NCBI RefSeq assembly: GCF_900478135.1
Contig: NZ_LS483470.1
Coordinates: 1,794,501-1,858,500, forward strand
Reading direction: 5' to 3'
From: Leminorella richardii
GTDB lineage: Bacteria; Pseudomonadota; Gammaproteobacteria; Enterobacterales; Enterobacteriaceae
DNA length: 64,000 nt
In this document: positions 36,660 through 44,826 of the stretch, in pieces
How the letters are laid out: each line of letters begins with the position of its first letter
Position numbering within the stretch: the stretch's first letter is position 1
Position numbers and translations under genes: made by a program
Notes under the pieces: generated by a model
What the model was told of the DNA's origin: nothing
Database searches by the model: none
The model's input: only the letters and a program-made list of their open reading frames with translations

Positions 36660-37604
36660 TCAATCCTCGTCGTCGTGATCGTCGTGTTCGGAAGTATCAT
36701 CTGGCTTGATGGCCAGCAGGTCACAGCGTAAATGGCCAATTACGCGCTCTGCCGTATTGCCGATAAAGGCTGCAGACAGGCCCGTACGACCTACAGTACC
36801 TAATACCACAATACCCGCCTGGATCTCTTCTGCAACGGCGGGAATGACGTCTTCCGGTAGCCCGCGCTCAACGTGAGTCCGCTCTTCTGGAATGCCAAAC
36901 TGCTGACGCAGCGCCTTCATGGCAATCAGATACTGGCCGCGGATAGCATTGTTATAGACCGTTGGATCAAACTCCGGCAGCTCAATGGCAATATTAATTG
37001 AAGTGGTTGGATAGGCGCTGACTAGATGCAATTCGGTGCTGTCTGCAAAGCCGGCTAGTGCAAGCGACTCTTTAACCAGCTTGTGGTTCAGCTCGTCGTG
37101 GAAGTCTTCTTCGCTAGCGAGATTAACGGAAACCAGCGCTTTTCCTTGCTCAGGCCAAGGCTGGTCTTTAACCATCCAGACGGCGCAGGCGCACTTGCGC
37201 AGCAGGTGCCAGTCAATCGGGGTAAAGATAACTGACTCAAGGCGATCCTGTTGGTGAGCGGCTTTAAGCAGCAGATCGTGCCCAAACTCAGCCACTTCCT
37301 CGATGACCGCTTCGTGATAGCGTTTGTGCCAAACTACTTTGATTTCGATATTAACGCCGGACTCAATGTAGTAGTGGCTAAGTTGACGTATCCACGCGAC
37401 GCGCTGATCGATAGCGCTTTGCCGCATAGCCATTCGCTCGTCCTGGGAGAGCAGGCTGGTGACCTCATAGGAAAAATCAAAGATAGGCAGGAATGCCTTG
37501 ATTTTACCGCCGTTGCGGCGCACCAGATAAACCGCTCGCCGTAGGGCCGCCTGATCCTCTTCATCAGGATCGATTGCTACAATAAGATTTTGGTAGTGTG
37601 CCAT
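36660..37604 (-). CDS. uspE: Universal stress protein E, tandem Usp domains
   Basis: 314 residues (316 in E. coli). Two Usp domains in tandem, about 1-150 and 155-305. The second has the G-x-VGRTGLSAAFIGNTAE loop near its end, like the nucleotide-phosphate loop of ATP-binding Usp proteins; the first has a degenerate equivalent. A short acidic, His-containing tail (DDTSEHDDHDDED) ends the protein. It lies downstream of amn and fnr on the same strand; in E. coli uspE directly follows fnr. Confidence 0.94.
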   Translation of the reverse strand: MAHYQNLIVAIDPDEEDQAALRRAVYLVRRNGGKIKAFLPIFDFSYEVTSLLSQDERMAMRQSAIDQRVAWIRQLSHYYIESGVNIEIKVVWHKRYHEAVIEEVAEFGHDLLLKAAHQQDRLESVIFTPIDWHLLRKCACAVWMVKDQPWPEQGKALVSVNLASEEDFHDELNHKLVKESLALAGFADSTELHLVSAYPTTSINIAIELPEFDPTVYNNAIRGQYLIAMKALRQQFGIPEERTHVERGLPEDVIPAVAEEIQAGIVVLGTVGRTGLSAAFIGNTAERVIGHLRCDLLAIKPDDTSEHDDHDDED

Positions 37605-37736
37605 AGCGGGTCCCCCAGTTATCGATAAACGTCATTTATTAAAGAGTAAACCATACAACAAAAACATAACAGCAAGAGAATCAGACCCTGATCAAGCTTT
37701 TGCCATATAGCCGGTTAAGCCATTGGCTCGCTACTG

Positions 37737-39194
37737 CTAGCGGAAAGGCGGTTCGTTAAAGGTTCTCAGCTTGCGAGAGTGGAGTTTTTCCCCTTCGATA
37801 CGCAGTAGGTCAATAGCGCAGATGCCTATTTGCAAATGCTCAGAAATAGCACCCTCGTAAAAACGGTTAGCCTGGCCGGGAAGCTTGATTTCTCCGTGTA
37901 GCGGTTTATCGGAAACGCACAGCAGCGTGCCGTAAGGTACGCGAAAGCGATATCCCTGAGCGGCAATAGTGGCGCTTTCCATATCTATGGCGATAGCGCG
38001 GCTAAGATTGAACCGACGCGCTGACGCGGTGTAGCGAAGCTCCCAGTTACGGTCGTCCGTAGTGACTACGGTGCCGGTACGTAAACGCTGTTTAACTTCA
38101 AGGCCGGGCATACCGCTAACGGTTTTTGTCGCATCGTAGAGTGCGCGCTGTACTTCAGCAATGCTGGGAATCGGGATATCGGGAGGCAGTACGGTATCCA
38201 GTACGTGGTCGTCTCGCAGGTAGGCGTGAGCCAGCACGTAGTCGCCAATAGATTGACTCTCACGCAGCCCGCCGCAGTGGCCAATCATCAGCCAGACGTT
38301 AGGGCGTAAAACCGCCAGATGGTCACAAATGGTTTTGGCGTTAGAAGGCCCGACGCCGATATTGACCAGCGTAATACCCTGACCGTCTTTCGTAAGTAAG
38401 TGATAGGCAGGCATTTGGTGATTTTTCCCGCTTACGTCAGGCGCATCGGCGGTGACGTTACTGTGCTCGTCTAACCAAACGCCTCCGGCACAGGAAAGTG
38501 CAATGTAAGGTGAGCTTGCATCACTGATTTGCTGACGCGCCCAGCGCACAAACTCGTCAACGTAGCGCGTATAGTTGGTAAATAAAACAAACGGCTGAAA
38601 GTGCTCAACGGGAGTGCCAGTATAGTGACGAAGGCGAGCCAGCGAAAAATCGACTCGCCTTGCGTCAAAGTGAGAGAGTGGGCTAAAGCCTGCGGGTTGA
38701 AAAAGGCCGTCTGCCGTTTCATCGCCAATTTGCGCCAGTTCAGTTGTAGGGAAATAGCGAGTCAAGTCAGCGCTCATCGATCTGTCTAGAGCTAAGCTGG
38801 CTCCGTCAATGACATAAGGATAGGGAATTTCATGGCTAGACGGAACAACCTCAATGCTGGCGCCGTAGTCTTCTTGAAGCAGATTGAGCTGCTCCTCTAA
38901 ATATTCACGAAATAGCGCAGGGCGAGTAATAGTGGTTGTATAACATCCCGGATGGGTGAAGCGGCCATAGGCGCGAGTTTTTACCGACGAGTGGGGCGTA
39001 CCGTTCCAGCTAACTTTAAGCTCAGGGTAGACAAACAGGCCGTCTTTGCGCGCCTGTTCGTCAGGCAAGGTTCCGTTTTCAATGAAGACAGCAATGGCGT
39101 TACGCAATGCTTCAACAGCGCTGTTATACATGGCTTCCAGTTTATCTAGTGCCTGAACGGGCGTGAGCTCTACTGCATCGTGCTGAAAGGGCAT
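37737..39194 (-). CDS. amn: AMP nucleosidase
   Basis: Hydrolyses AMP to adenine and ribose 5-phosphate. The 485 residues compare with 484 in E. coli. A conserved N-terminal domain (PYPYVIDGASLALDRSMSADLTRYFPTTE) precedes the nucleosidase domain with ITLVNIGVGPSNAKTICDHLAVLRP, MIGHCGGLRESQSIGDYVLA, and the ribose-binding AIDMESATIAAQGYRFRVPYG. I start it at the ATG at 39194, with GAGGA upstream; the longer frame of 501 residues is not conserved. Its location between uspE and fnr differs from E. coli. Confidence 0.95.
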   Translation of the reverse strand: MPFQHDAVELTPVQALDKLEAMYNSAVEALRNAIAVFIENGTLPDEQARKDGLFVYPELKVSWNGTPHSSVKTRAYGRFTHPGCYTTTITRPALFREYLEEQLNLLQEDYGASIEVVPSSHEIPYPYVIDGASLALDRSMSADLTRYFPTTELAQIGDETADGLFQPAGFSPLSHFDARRVDFSLARLRHYTGTPVEHFQPFVLFTNYTRYVDEFVRWARQQISDASSPYIALSCAGGVWLDEHSNVTADAPDVSGKNHQMPAYHLLTKDGQGITLVNIGVGPSNAKTICDHLAVLRPNVWLMIGHCGGLRESQSIGDYVLAHAYLRDDHVLDTVLPPDIPIPSIAEVQRALYDATKTVSGMPGLEVKQRLRTGTVVTTDDRNWELRYTASARRFNLSRAIAIDMESATIAAQGYRFRVPYGTLLCVSDKPLHGEIKLPGQANRFYEGAISEHLQIGICAIDLLRIEGEKLHSRKLRTFNEPPFR

Positions 39195-39361
39195 GGGTTT
39201 TCCTCTGTATATGAATGGCATTTGATATAAACAGTATGTCACGAAGCCGGGAGAACGAAAGGGATTCCCGAGAGAAAAGCGAGGTGTATTCAGAATAAAG
39301 TGGAGGAAATCTATTCACGCGATGGGCAGTTGCGCACCGCGTGAGGGGAGAAAATCAGGGA

Positions 39362-40111
39362 TTACTCTGGCTGGTTTTGCCCGGCCAGCTCGGCCAGTGT
39401 ATCAATATCCTGAATGGTAATGTATTTACCCTTAACGCTCAGAATATCGCTCTTCTGGAAGCGACCCAGCAAGCGGCTGATGGTTTCTACCGTTAATCCA
39501 AGATAGTTGCCAATATCGCCACGGGTCATCGTTAGGCGAAACTCTCTGGGAGAGAAGCCGCGCTGTGCAAAGCGGCGAGACAGGTTATAGATAAACGCAG
39601 CCAGACGCTCTTCCGCATTCTTTTTAGAGAGAAGCAGGATCATGTCCTGATCGCCTTTGATTTCACCGCTCATCAGCCGCATGATTTGCTGGCGCAGGCT
39701 GGGCATTTTTCCTGAAAGGTCATCTAGGATCTCATAAGGGATTTCACACACCATCGACGTTTCCAGCGCCTGAGCAAAGCTAGGGTGAGAATGGGTGCCG
39801 ATAGCATCAAAACCCACTAAATCCCCAGCGAGATGGAACCCGGTGATCTGCTCATCGCCCTGTTCGGTGATGGTATAGCTTTTAATGGTGCCTGAACGAA
39901 TAGCGTAAAGTGACTTAAGCTCATCGCCTGCTTTAAACAGCGCCTGTCCCTTTTGAATAGGCTTCTTACGCTCAATGATATTATCAAGCTGATTCAGTTC
40001 ATGCTCATTCAGCGTAAAAGGGATGCACAGCGGGCTAATACAGCAATCCTGACAGTGGATTGCACATCCGCCTGACTGTATGCGCCGAATTGTTCGCTTT
40101 TCCGGAATCAT
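39362..40111 (-). CDS. fnr: Fumarate/nitrate reduction transcriptional regulator FNR
   Basis: Oxygen-sensing CRP-family regulator, 249 residues (250 in E. coli). The [4Fe-4S] ligands C20, C23 and C29 lie in CAIHCQDCCISPLC and the fourth is in TSMVCEIP (about C122). The residue equivalent to Ser24 in E. coli is Cys here, next to ligand C23. The dimerisation helix and the DNA-recognition helix (GLTVETISRLLGRFQKSDIL) are conserved, so it should read TTGAT-N4-ATCAA. An FNR box sits 20 bases upstream, consistent with autoregulation. Confidence 0.97.
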   Translation of the reverse strand: MIPEKRTIRRIQSGGCAIHCQDCCISPLCIPFTLNEHELNQLDNIIERKKPIQKGQALFKAGDELKSLYAIRSGTIKSYTITEQGDEQITGFHLAGDLVGFDAIGTHSHPSFAQALETSMVCEIPYEILDDLSGKMPSLRQQIMRLMSGEIKGDQDMILLLSKKNAEERLAAFIYNLSRRFAQRGFSPREFRLTMTRGDIGNYLGLTVETISRLLGRFQKSDILSVKGKYITIQDIDTLAELAGQNQPE

Positions 40112-40130
40112 AGGTTTGAGCTCTGTTTAT

Positions 40131-40144
40131 TTGATATGCGTCAA
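40131..40144 (-). promoter_or_regulatory. FNR box in the fnr promoter
   Basis: TTGATATGCGTCAA matches the FNR consensus TTGAT-N4-ATCAA at 9 of 10 defined bases. It lies 20 bases before the fnr ATG, so FNR bound here would block transcription of its own gene, as known in E. coli. Confidence 0.7.
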
Positions 40145-40290
40145 TTTTAACAGCTTTTTTTGCAATAGGTAAGGCTTAGACAAAACTCTAGGGGAACGCC
40201 GTTGTCAAATAGCGCTAAATTTTAATAACCATATGTTTTGAAAGTTTTTTTATTATTTTGTTTTTAAAGCGTGTGATACCGATTAGAGCG

Positions 40291-40316
40291 CAGCGGTAGT
40301 GAAACGCTGTTTTTTT
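40291..40316 (+). terminator. Terminator-like hairpin with no gene upstream
   Basis: CAGCG (40291-40295) pairs with CGCTG (40305-40309), followed by seven T residues. No coding gene ends here on the plus strand. A weak promoter-like TTGTCA, 16 bases, AATAAC lies at 40202-40229. Confidence 0.35.
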
Positions 40317-40687
40317 AATCACAAAATGCAGGAGTTTGTTAAAGAGACATCACTAAACGGCGGGATGAACTATGGGAAGGTATGAATTCAAGATGAAACC
40401 CTGAGGCCCCTGTCGTTCTTTAAGACTTTTTGATATTTATTTAACATATTTATCATAAAGAAGAGAGAATAAGTGCGATAACAAAGGAAAAAATCAGGAT
40501 ATTGATGAACGATTAGATGCAATATTAGGTAAATATACCGTATAACACGCTTTAAACCATTATTTCACATTGCCATAGGGGAGATAAACATAAAACACTG
40601 GTTTCGTTGATCGTCCGCAAGGTCCATTTCTTCATACAGGTCATTTTGTTACAAGAACGCCCCCACGCTTTCTTCTATCTCTATAGT

Positions 40688-40701
40688 TTGACAAAGATCA
40701 G
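40688..40701 (+). promoter_or_regulatory. FNR-like site of the fet promoter
   Basis: TTGACAAAGATCAG matches TTGAT-N4-ATCAA at 8 of 10 bases, with symmetrical mismatches. Its centre (40694.5) is about 42 bases before the start of transcription predicted from the TATAAT at 40725, the class II activation position. Confidence 0.5.
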
Positions 40702-40724
40702 GTTATTTCTTTTCCTTAAGTCAG

Positions 40725-40730
40725 TATAAT
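40725..40730 (+). promoter_or_regulatory. -10 element of the fet promoter
   Basis: A perfect TATAAT with no good -35 at 16-18 bases, which fits an activator-dependent promoter. Transcription should begin near 40736. Confidence 0.6.
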
Positions 40731-40744
40731 GAGAATAACTATCA
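40730..40744 (+). promoter_or_regulatory. Fur box at the fet transcription start
   Basis: TGAGAATAACTATCA matches the 7-1-7 Fur consensus TGATAAT-N-ATTATCA at 12 of 14 bases. It overlaps the end of the -10 and the predicted start site, so Fur-Fe(II) would repress. Confidence 0.75.
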
Positions 40745-40767
40745 TTGTAATAGCTACTTTCATAACT

Positions 40768-42678
40768 ATGTCGATCCTGAAAAAAACGCTTTTTCTTCTT
40801 ATTGGATGGTGTGCTTTTATCACCGCAGCTTTCGCGACAGACTATCAAAGCCTGACGGACGACATTCGTCAGCGTCTTGATAAAACCTCTCAATTTTATC
40901 AGCAGCAGCAAATTGATGAGGCCAGAACGGAAGTTCAAATGGCCTACTTTGAAGTGTTTGAAAACCTTGAAGGTCCTATTCGCATCAATATTTCTGCGCA
41001 AAAAAGCTACCAGATGGAAGCCGCGTTTGGCGAAATTCGCAAAATGATAGGCGACGGTAAGCCACAGGCCGAGGTTGATGCCAAGATTAGCTGGTTGAAA
41101 GGGGAGCTGGACAGCGTGCTCCCAGTGTTAAGGGATGGACATAAGCTAAGCGCAGAACAGCAACACGGTACTTATGACAACAGCGACATCGCGCCATACT
41201 GGCAGCAGAGCTTCAAAACGATAGACGATCTGCTGGCAGAAGCTATCACGCTTTATCAGAGCGAAAACTATGCTGAGGCTCGCCGTAAAGTTCAGCAGGC
41301 ACAGTACGACGGTTTCAAAAACTCCGAAATGGAAATGTCGGTGCGTCAAAATCGCTCTTCTCAGCAGGCGGGTGAGATCAATCGCCAGTTTAACGAGCTT
41401 ATCGCCATTAGCGGTGAAGCGGGAAAAATGAACGACGTCAGCTATCGTACGACCGCGCTGCTTCAGGATCTCGAAGACCTTCTGCCGGGGCTGCCCACCA
41501 CGCGTGAAGCACAGCAGGCGGTTGCCGCAACGGGAACTACTCCTGCCGACAGCACTCCAGATGCAGACTGGTCTAAGGTTGTCACCGATATTGACTCAGC
41601 CGTAAAAGCGGCGCTGGTGAAGTATAAGGAGGGCGATAGTAAAGGGGCGATGATGGCGATTCAGGACGCTTACTTCGACCTGTTTGAAGCCAGCGGAATG
41701 GAGAACAAGATAGGTTCGCGCGACGCGGCCTTTAAGACCCAAATTGAAAACCACTTCACTCGGATGGTCAGCCAAATTAAGGCCGGTCAGTCTTTAGACG
41801 TGGTAGAGCAGCAGTCCCAGTCACTGCAAACCGATCTTCTTGCTGCGGTTGAAGTGTTGGGCAGCGGGGCGCAGACGAGCTGGAGCCTGTTGATATACAG
41901 CCTGCTTATCATTGTTCGCGAAGGGCTTGAGGCGCTGCTTATCGTAGCCGCTATCGTAGCGTATCTGGTGAAAAATAATCATCGCGATAAGCTTCCGATG
42001 ATCCGTCAATCTGTGTATGTAGCACTGTTAGCGAGCGTAGTGACGGCAGTCATTTTCCAATGGCTGTTCTCTAACTCAGGCGCTAGCCGTGAGCTTCTGG
42101 AAGGGTTCACGATGCTGATTGCTGTGGTCATGCTGTTCTTTATGAGCTACTGGCTGCTGTCTAAAGTAGAAGCAACCCACTGGAAAGCCTATTTGGAAGG
42201 CAAGCTGTCGCACTCTCTGTCAACAGGGTCTGTTGTTGGGCTTTGGCTGACCAGTTTTCTTGCTGTTTATCGTGAAGGTGCCGAAACGGTCCTGTTCTAT
42301 TTCGCCTTGATGGGGGACTCAACAACCGTTAGCGGGCATTTTTCTATTCTGGCCGGTTTCCTGATCGGCTGCGTTATCCTGCTGATTGCCTATGTGATTA
42401 TGCGCTTTAGCGTCGTTAAGCTGCCGCTGAAGCCGTTCTTTATGTTTACCGGCTGCTTTATGTACCTGATGGCGTTTGTTTTCGCCGGTAAGGGCGTACT
42501 GGAACTGATTGAGGGCAAGCTGTTTGAACCAACGCTGCTCTCTGGAGCGCCTGAAGTTGTGTGGCTGGGCATTTACCCTTATGTCGAAACCTTAATACCA
42601 CAGGCAGTTCTGATCGTTGCGGCGTTGATTGCCCTGTGGGTAATGAAGAAAAGTTCGCCCTCCAAGGCGAATGGATAA
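40768..42678 (+). CDS. fetM: FTR1-family iron permease with repeated periplasmic domain (FetM)
   Basis: A 636-residue inner-membrane iron permease of the FTR1/EfeU superfamily. A signal peptide (MSILKKTLFLLIGWCAFITAAFA) precedes a periplasmic region of about 340 residues made of three related helical units, with AYFEVFE, AQYDGFK and AYFDLFE spaced about 120 residues apart. The C-terminal half has about seven membrane helices with the iron-binding motifs REGLE (384-388) and REGAE (502-506). The start at 40768 is chosen because an earlier in-frame ATG at 40729 overlaps the TATAAT element. It heads an eight-gene operon with FetP and an ABC module. Confidence 0.88.
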   Translation: MSILKKTLFLLIGWCAFITAAFATDYQSLTDDIRQRLDKTSQFYQQQQIDEARTEVQMAYFEVFENLEGPIRINISAQKSYQMEAAFGEIRKMIGDGKPQAEVDAKISWLKGELDSVLPVLRDGHKLSAEQQHGTYDNSDIAPYWQQSFKTIDDLLAEAITLYQSENYAEARRKVQQAQYDGFKNSEMEMSVRQNRSSQQAGEINRQFNELIAISGEAGKMNDVSYRTTALLQDLEDLLPGLPTTREAQQAVAATGTTPADSTPDADWSKVVTDIDSAVKAALVKYKEGDSKGAMMAIQDAYFDLFEASGMENKIGSRDAAFKTQIENHFTRMVSQIKAGQSLDVVEQQSQSLQTDLLAAVEVLGSGAQTSWSLLIYSLLIIVREGLEALLIVAAIVAYLVKNNHRDKLPMIRQSVYVALLASVVTAVIFQWLFSNSGASRELLEGFTMLIAVVMLFFMSYWLLSKVEATHWKAYLEGKLSHSLSTGSVVGLWLTSFLAVYREGAETVLFYFALMGDSTTVSGHFSILAGFLIGCVILLIAYVIMRFSVVKLPLKPFFMFTGCFMYLMAFVFAGKGVLELIEGKLFEPTLLSGAPEVVWLGIYPYVETLIPQAVLIVAALIALWVMKKSSPSKANG

Positions 42679-42769
42679 CTAGAAGCAGTGTGAGCAGTTC
42701 TACTAATCCCGCAGCGCTCAGCGCGTTGAACGTTGATCTGCGGACGAGATGACAAAAAAGGATGGAAAA

Positions 42770-43297
42770 ATGGCAATGAAGAAAACGTTTGTTACCGGTG
42801 CATTTATCGCCGGTCTGTTGACGGCTCCGGCAGCATTCGCTTTTAAAGAGTACCCAGCGGGTGAACCGGTCAAAATGAACGAAATGGAGATTGCAGCAGT
42901 TTATCTGCAGCCGATCGATATGGAACCCCGTGGGATGGGCTTGCCTGCTGCTAAGTCAGATATTCACCTAGAAGCGGACATTCATGCCGTTGAAGGGAAC
43001 AAGAATGGTTTCGGCGCTGGCGAATGGATGCCTTACCTGACCATTTCCTACACGCTGGTGAATACCGATACAGGCGAGAAGCAAGAAGGTACGTTCATGC
43101 CAATGGTTGCCGGTGACGGTCCGCACTACGGCGCTAACATCAAAATGATGGGCGTAGGCAACTATAAAGTGACCTATCACATCGAGCCGCCGTCAAAAGC
43201 GGGCATGCACCGTCATACTGATGATGAAACCGGCGTAGGCCGCTGGTGGAAACCGTTTGACGCTAGCTTTGAGTTTAAGTACGTCGGTCTGAACTGA
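42770..43297 (+). CDS. fetP: P19-type periplasmic iron-binding protein (FetP)
   Basis: 175 residues with a signal peptide (MAMKKTFVTGAFIAGLLTAPAAFA). The mature protein is highly similar to FetP/P19/Tpd proteins: FKEYPAGEPVKMNEMEIAAV, QPIDMEPRGMGLPAAKSDIH, and MHRHTDDETGVGRWWKPF. These bind copper and iron through conserved His, Met and Glu residues and work with FetM in ferrous iron uptake. The ATG at 42770 has AAAAGGA 7 bases upstream. It is separated from fetM by 91 bases. Confidence 0.92.
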   Translation: MAMKKTFVTGAFIAGLLTAPAAFAFKEYPAGEPVKMNEMEIAAVYLQPIDMEPRGMGLPAAKSDIHLEADIHAVEGNKNGFGAGEWMPYLTISYTLVNTDTGEKQEGTFMPMVAGDGPHYGANIKMMGVGNYKVTYHIEPPSKAGMHRHTDDETGVGRWWKPFDASFEFKYVGLN

Positions 43298-43450
43298 GAG
43301 TAAAGCGCAGGCCGGAAGGGCACTTCGTTCTTCCGGTTCGCGCTTGATAAAAGAACGCCGACAGAAAACCTGCCGAGCTTTTCATCTGAAGTTGCTGTAA
43401 ACGTATGGGAGGCGTTTTGACCGTTACGGGCGAAGCGCAAACAGATATCC

Positions 43451-44824
43451 ATGATGAATTATTTTTTGGTTTCGGTACTACAGACGTTTTTACCCGTTTC
43501 TCTTTTATTAGGTGTGAGTTGGGCATCGCGTCAGGCGCCGGGGCTGCGTCCCACTGTATGGCTAAGCCTGCTAGGCTTTTTTATCGGCACCTTTGCCGGC
43601 ATCCATTTTCCCCATTCGCAACAGTGGGCACTGTTTTTCGCCCTGTTCCAGCTGCTTTCCGTCGCGCTATTTCTTATCAGTCAGGGGTTTTCTTCTCGTC
43701 GCCTTGGCTATTTCTGGCTGTTTATTTTTATTCTTATTGCCGCAGTGCGCTGGGGACAAACGCCCAATCTGAGCGCAATTACCGCGACTAACGTTGTAAA
43801 CACAGACCTTATTCTTAACGTCAGCGCCGTGCTGTGTGGTATTGCCATCGTGGCAGCCGCTGGCGCAATGGTGGCCGTTTGTGTTAGTCAGGTTCGTTTT
43901 TTACGCTGGCCACTGCTTATTGCTCTCGCAGTACTGCTGGCGCTGCCTGCATCGGGTGAACTGATGCTGGTGATGATGAAGCTTCAGGTGATTGAGCTCA
44001 CTAAGTCTTTGTTGAGCTATGTGGCGAAAGTGACTAACGCTCGGGCTTTGATTAACTATGCCAGCGGGGCGCTATTGCTGATCACGGCTTTGGTATATCT
44101 GCTGTGTACGGTTGTTCCCAGAAGAAAAGCAATAACGCACGCCGATCCTGTTTCCTATCGAAAGGCTGTGGCGCACTATCTTGACGCTCGTAGGGCGATG
44201 GTGGTGACGCTGCTGCTGTCAGTAATGGCCATTGGCGCACAGGTATACTGGGATAAAGTAGCCTCTCAGCCGCCGAGACTGTCAGAGGCGCAGCCGGTTC
44301 TGCTTGCCGATGATGAAATGGTGCATATTCCACTTGAACAGGTGAAAGACGGCAAACTACACCGCTTTGTTTGGGTGGCCGACGATGGTAAAGCGGTGCG
44401 CTTTTTTGTCATTAACCGCTATCCGGACAAACTGCGCCTTGGTGTGGTGTTTGACGCCTGTCTGCTGTGTGGCGATCAGGGGTACGTCATGGAGGGCAAT
44501 CAGGTTATCTGTGTAGCCTGCGATGTGCATATCTTTATTCCTTCAATTGGTAAGCCCGGGGGCTGTAACCCGGTGCCGATTGACGAATGGAATATGACCG
44601 AAACGGAATTAACGATTGGTAAAAAGTCGTTGGAAGCAGGGCTCAATTACTTCAACACCGTCGTGACCTTGGAAGTGACCGACCCCGTTGACGGCAGCCG
44701 CCTGACGAACACCAAGGCTGAACACCGCTATACCTTTGCGGGGAAAACCTACTTTTTCTCTAACGCAACGAACTTTGAAGCCTTTAGGGATAACCCAGAG
44801 AAATACGTTCAGGAGGCTAAGTAA
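43451..44824 (+). CDS. DUF2318 membrane protein with Fe-S motif and YHS-like C-terminus
   Basis: 457 residues. About eight membrane helices lie in residues 1-270. The soluble part has a cysteine cluster C337-x2-C340, C354-x2-C357 and C371 (GGCNPVPID), the hallmark of DUF2318 proteins annotated as Fe-S-containing. The last 45 residues (HRYTFAGKTYFFSNATNFEAFRDNPEKY) resemble a YHS metal-binding domain, but the usual cysteines are missing. It lies between fetP and the ABC permeases; its partners suggest an electron-transfer role in iron uptake. The ribosome binding site is weak and the ATG at 43454 is also possible. Confidence 0.78.
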   Translation: MMNYFLVSVLQTFLPVSLLLGVSWASRQAPGLRPTVWLSLLGFFIGTFAGIHFPHSQQWALFFALFQLLSVALFLISQGFSSRRLGYFWLFIFILIAAVRWGQTPNLSAITATNVVNTDLILNVSAVLCGIAIVAAAGAMVAVCVSQVRFLRWPLLIALAVLLALPASGELMLVMMKLQVIELTKSLLSYVAKVTNARALINYASGALLLITALVYLLCTVVPRRKAITHADPVSYRKAVAHYLDARRAMVVTLLLSVMAIGAQVYWDKVASQPPRLSEAQPVLLADDEMVHIPLEQVKDGKLHRFVWVADDGKAVRFFVINRYPDKLRLGVVFDACLLCGDQGYVMEGNQVICVACDVHIFIPSIGKPGGCNPVPIDEWNMTETELTIGKKSLEAGLNYFNTVVTLEVTDPVDGSRLTNTKAEHRYTFAGKTYFFSNATNFEAFRDNPEKYVQEAK

Positions 44825-44826
44825 CT

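Larger units (their letters stand above)
40112..40767. other. Intergenic region between fnr and the fet operon
   Basis: 656 bases, AT-rich. It holds the fnr autoregulatory box, a possible small transcript ending in a hairpin at 40291-40316, and the fet promoter with FNR-like and Fur sites. I see no gene in 40320-40680. Confidence 0.6.

Noticed and set aside
40729..40767. Upstream ATG of fetM at 40729
   Set aside because: It overlaps the TATAAT and the Fur box, so it would lie outside the transcript; the ATG at 40768 gives a normal signal peptide.
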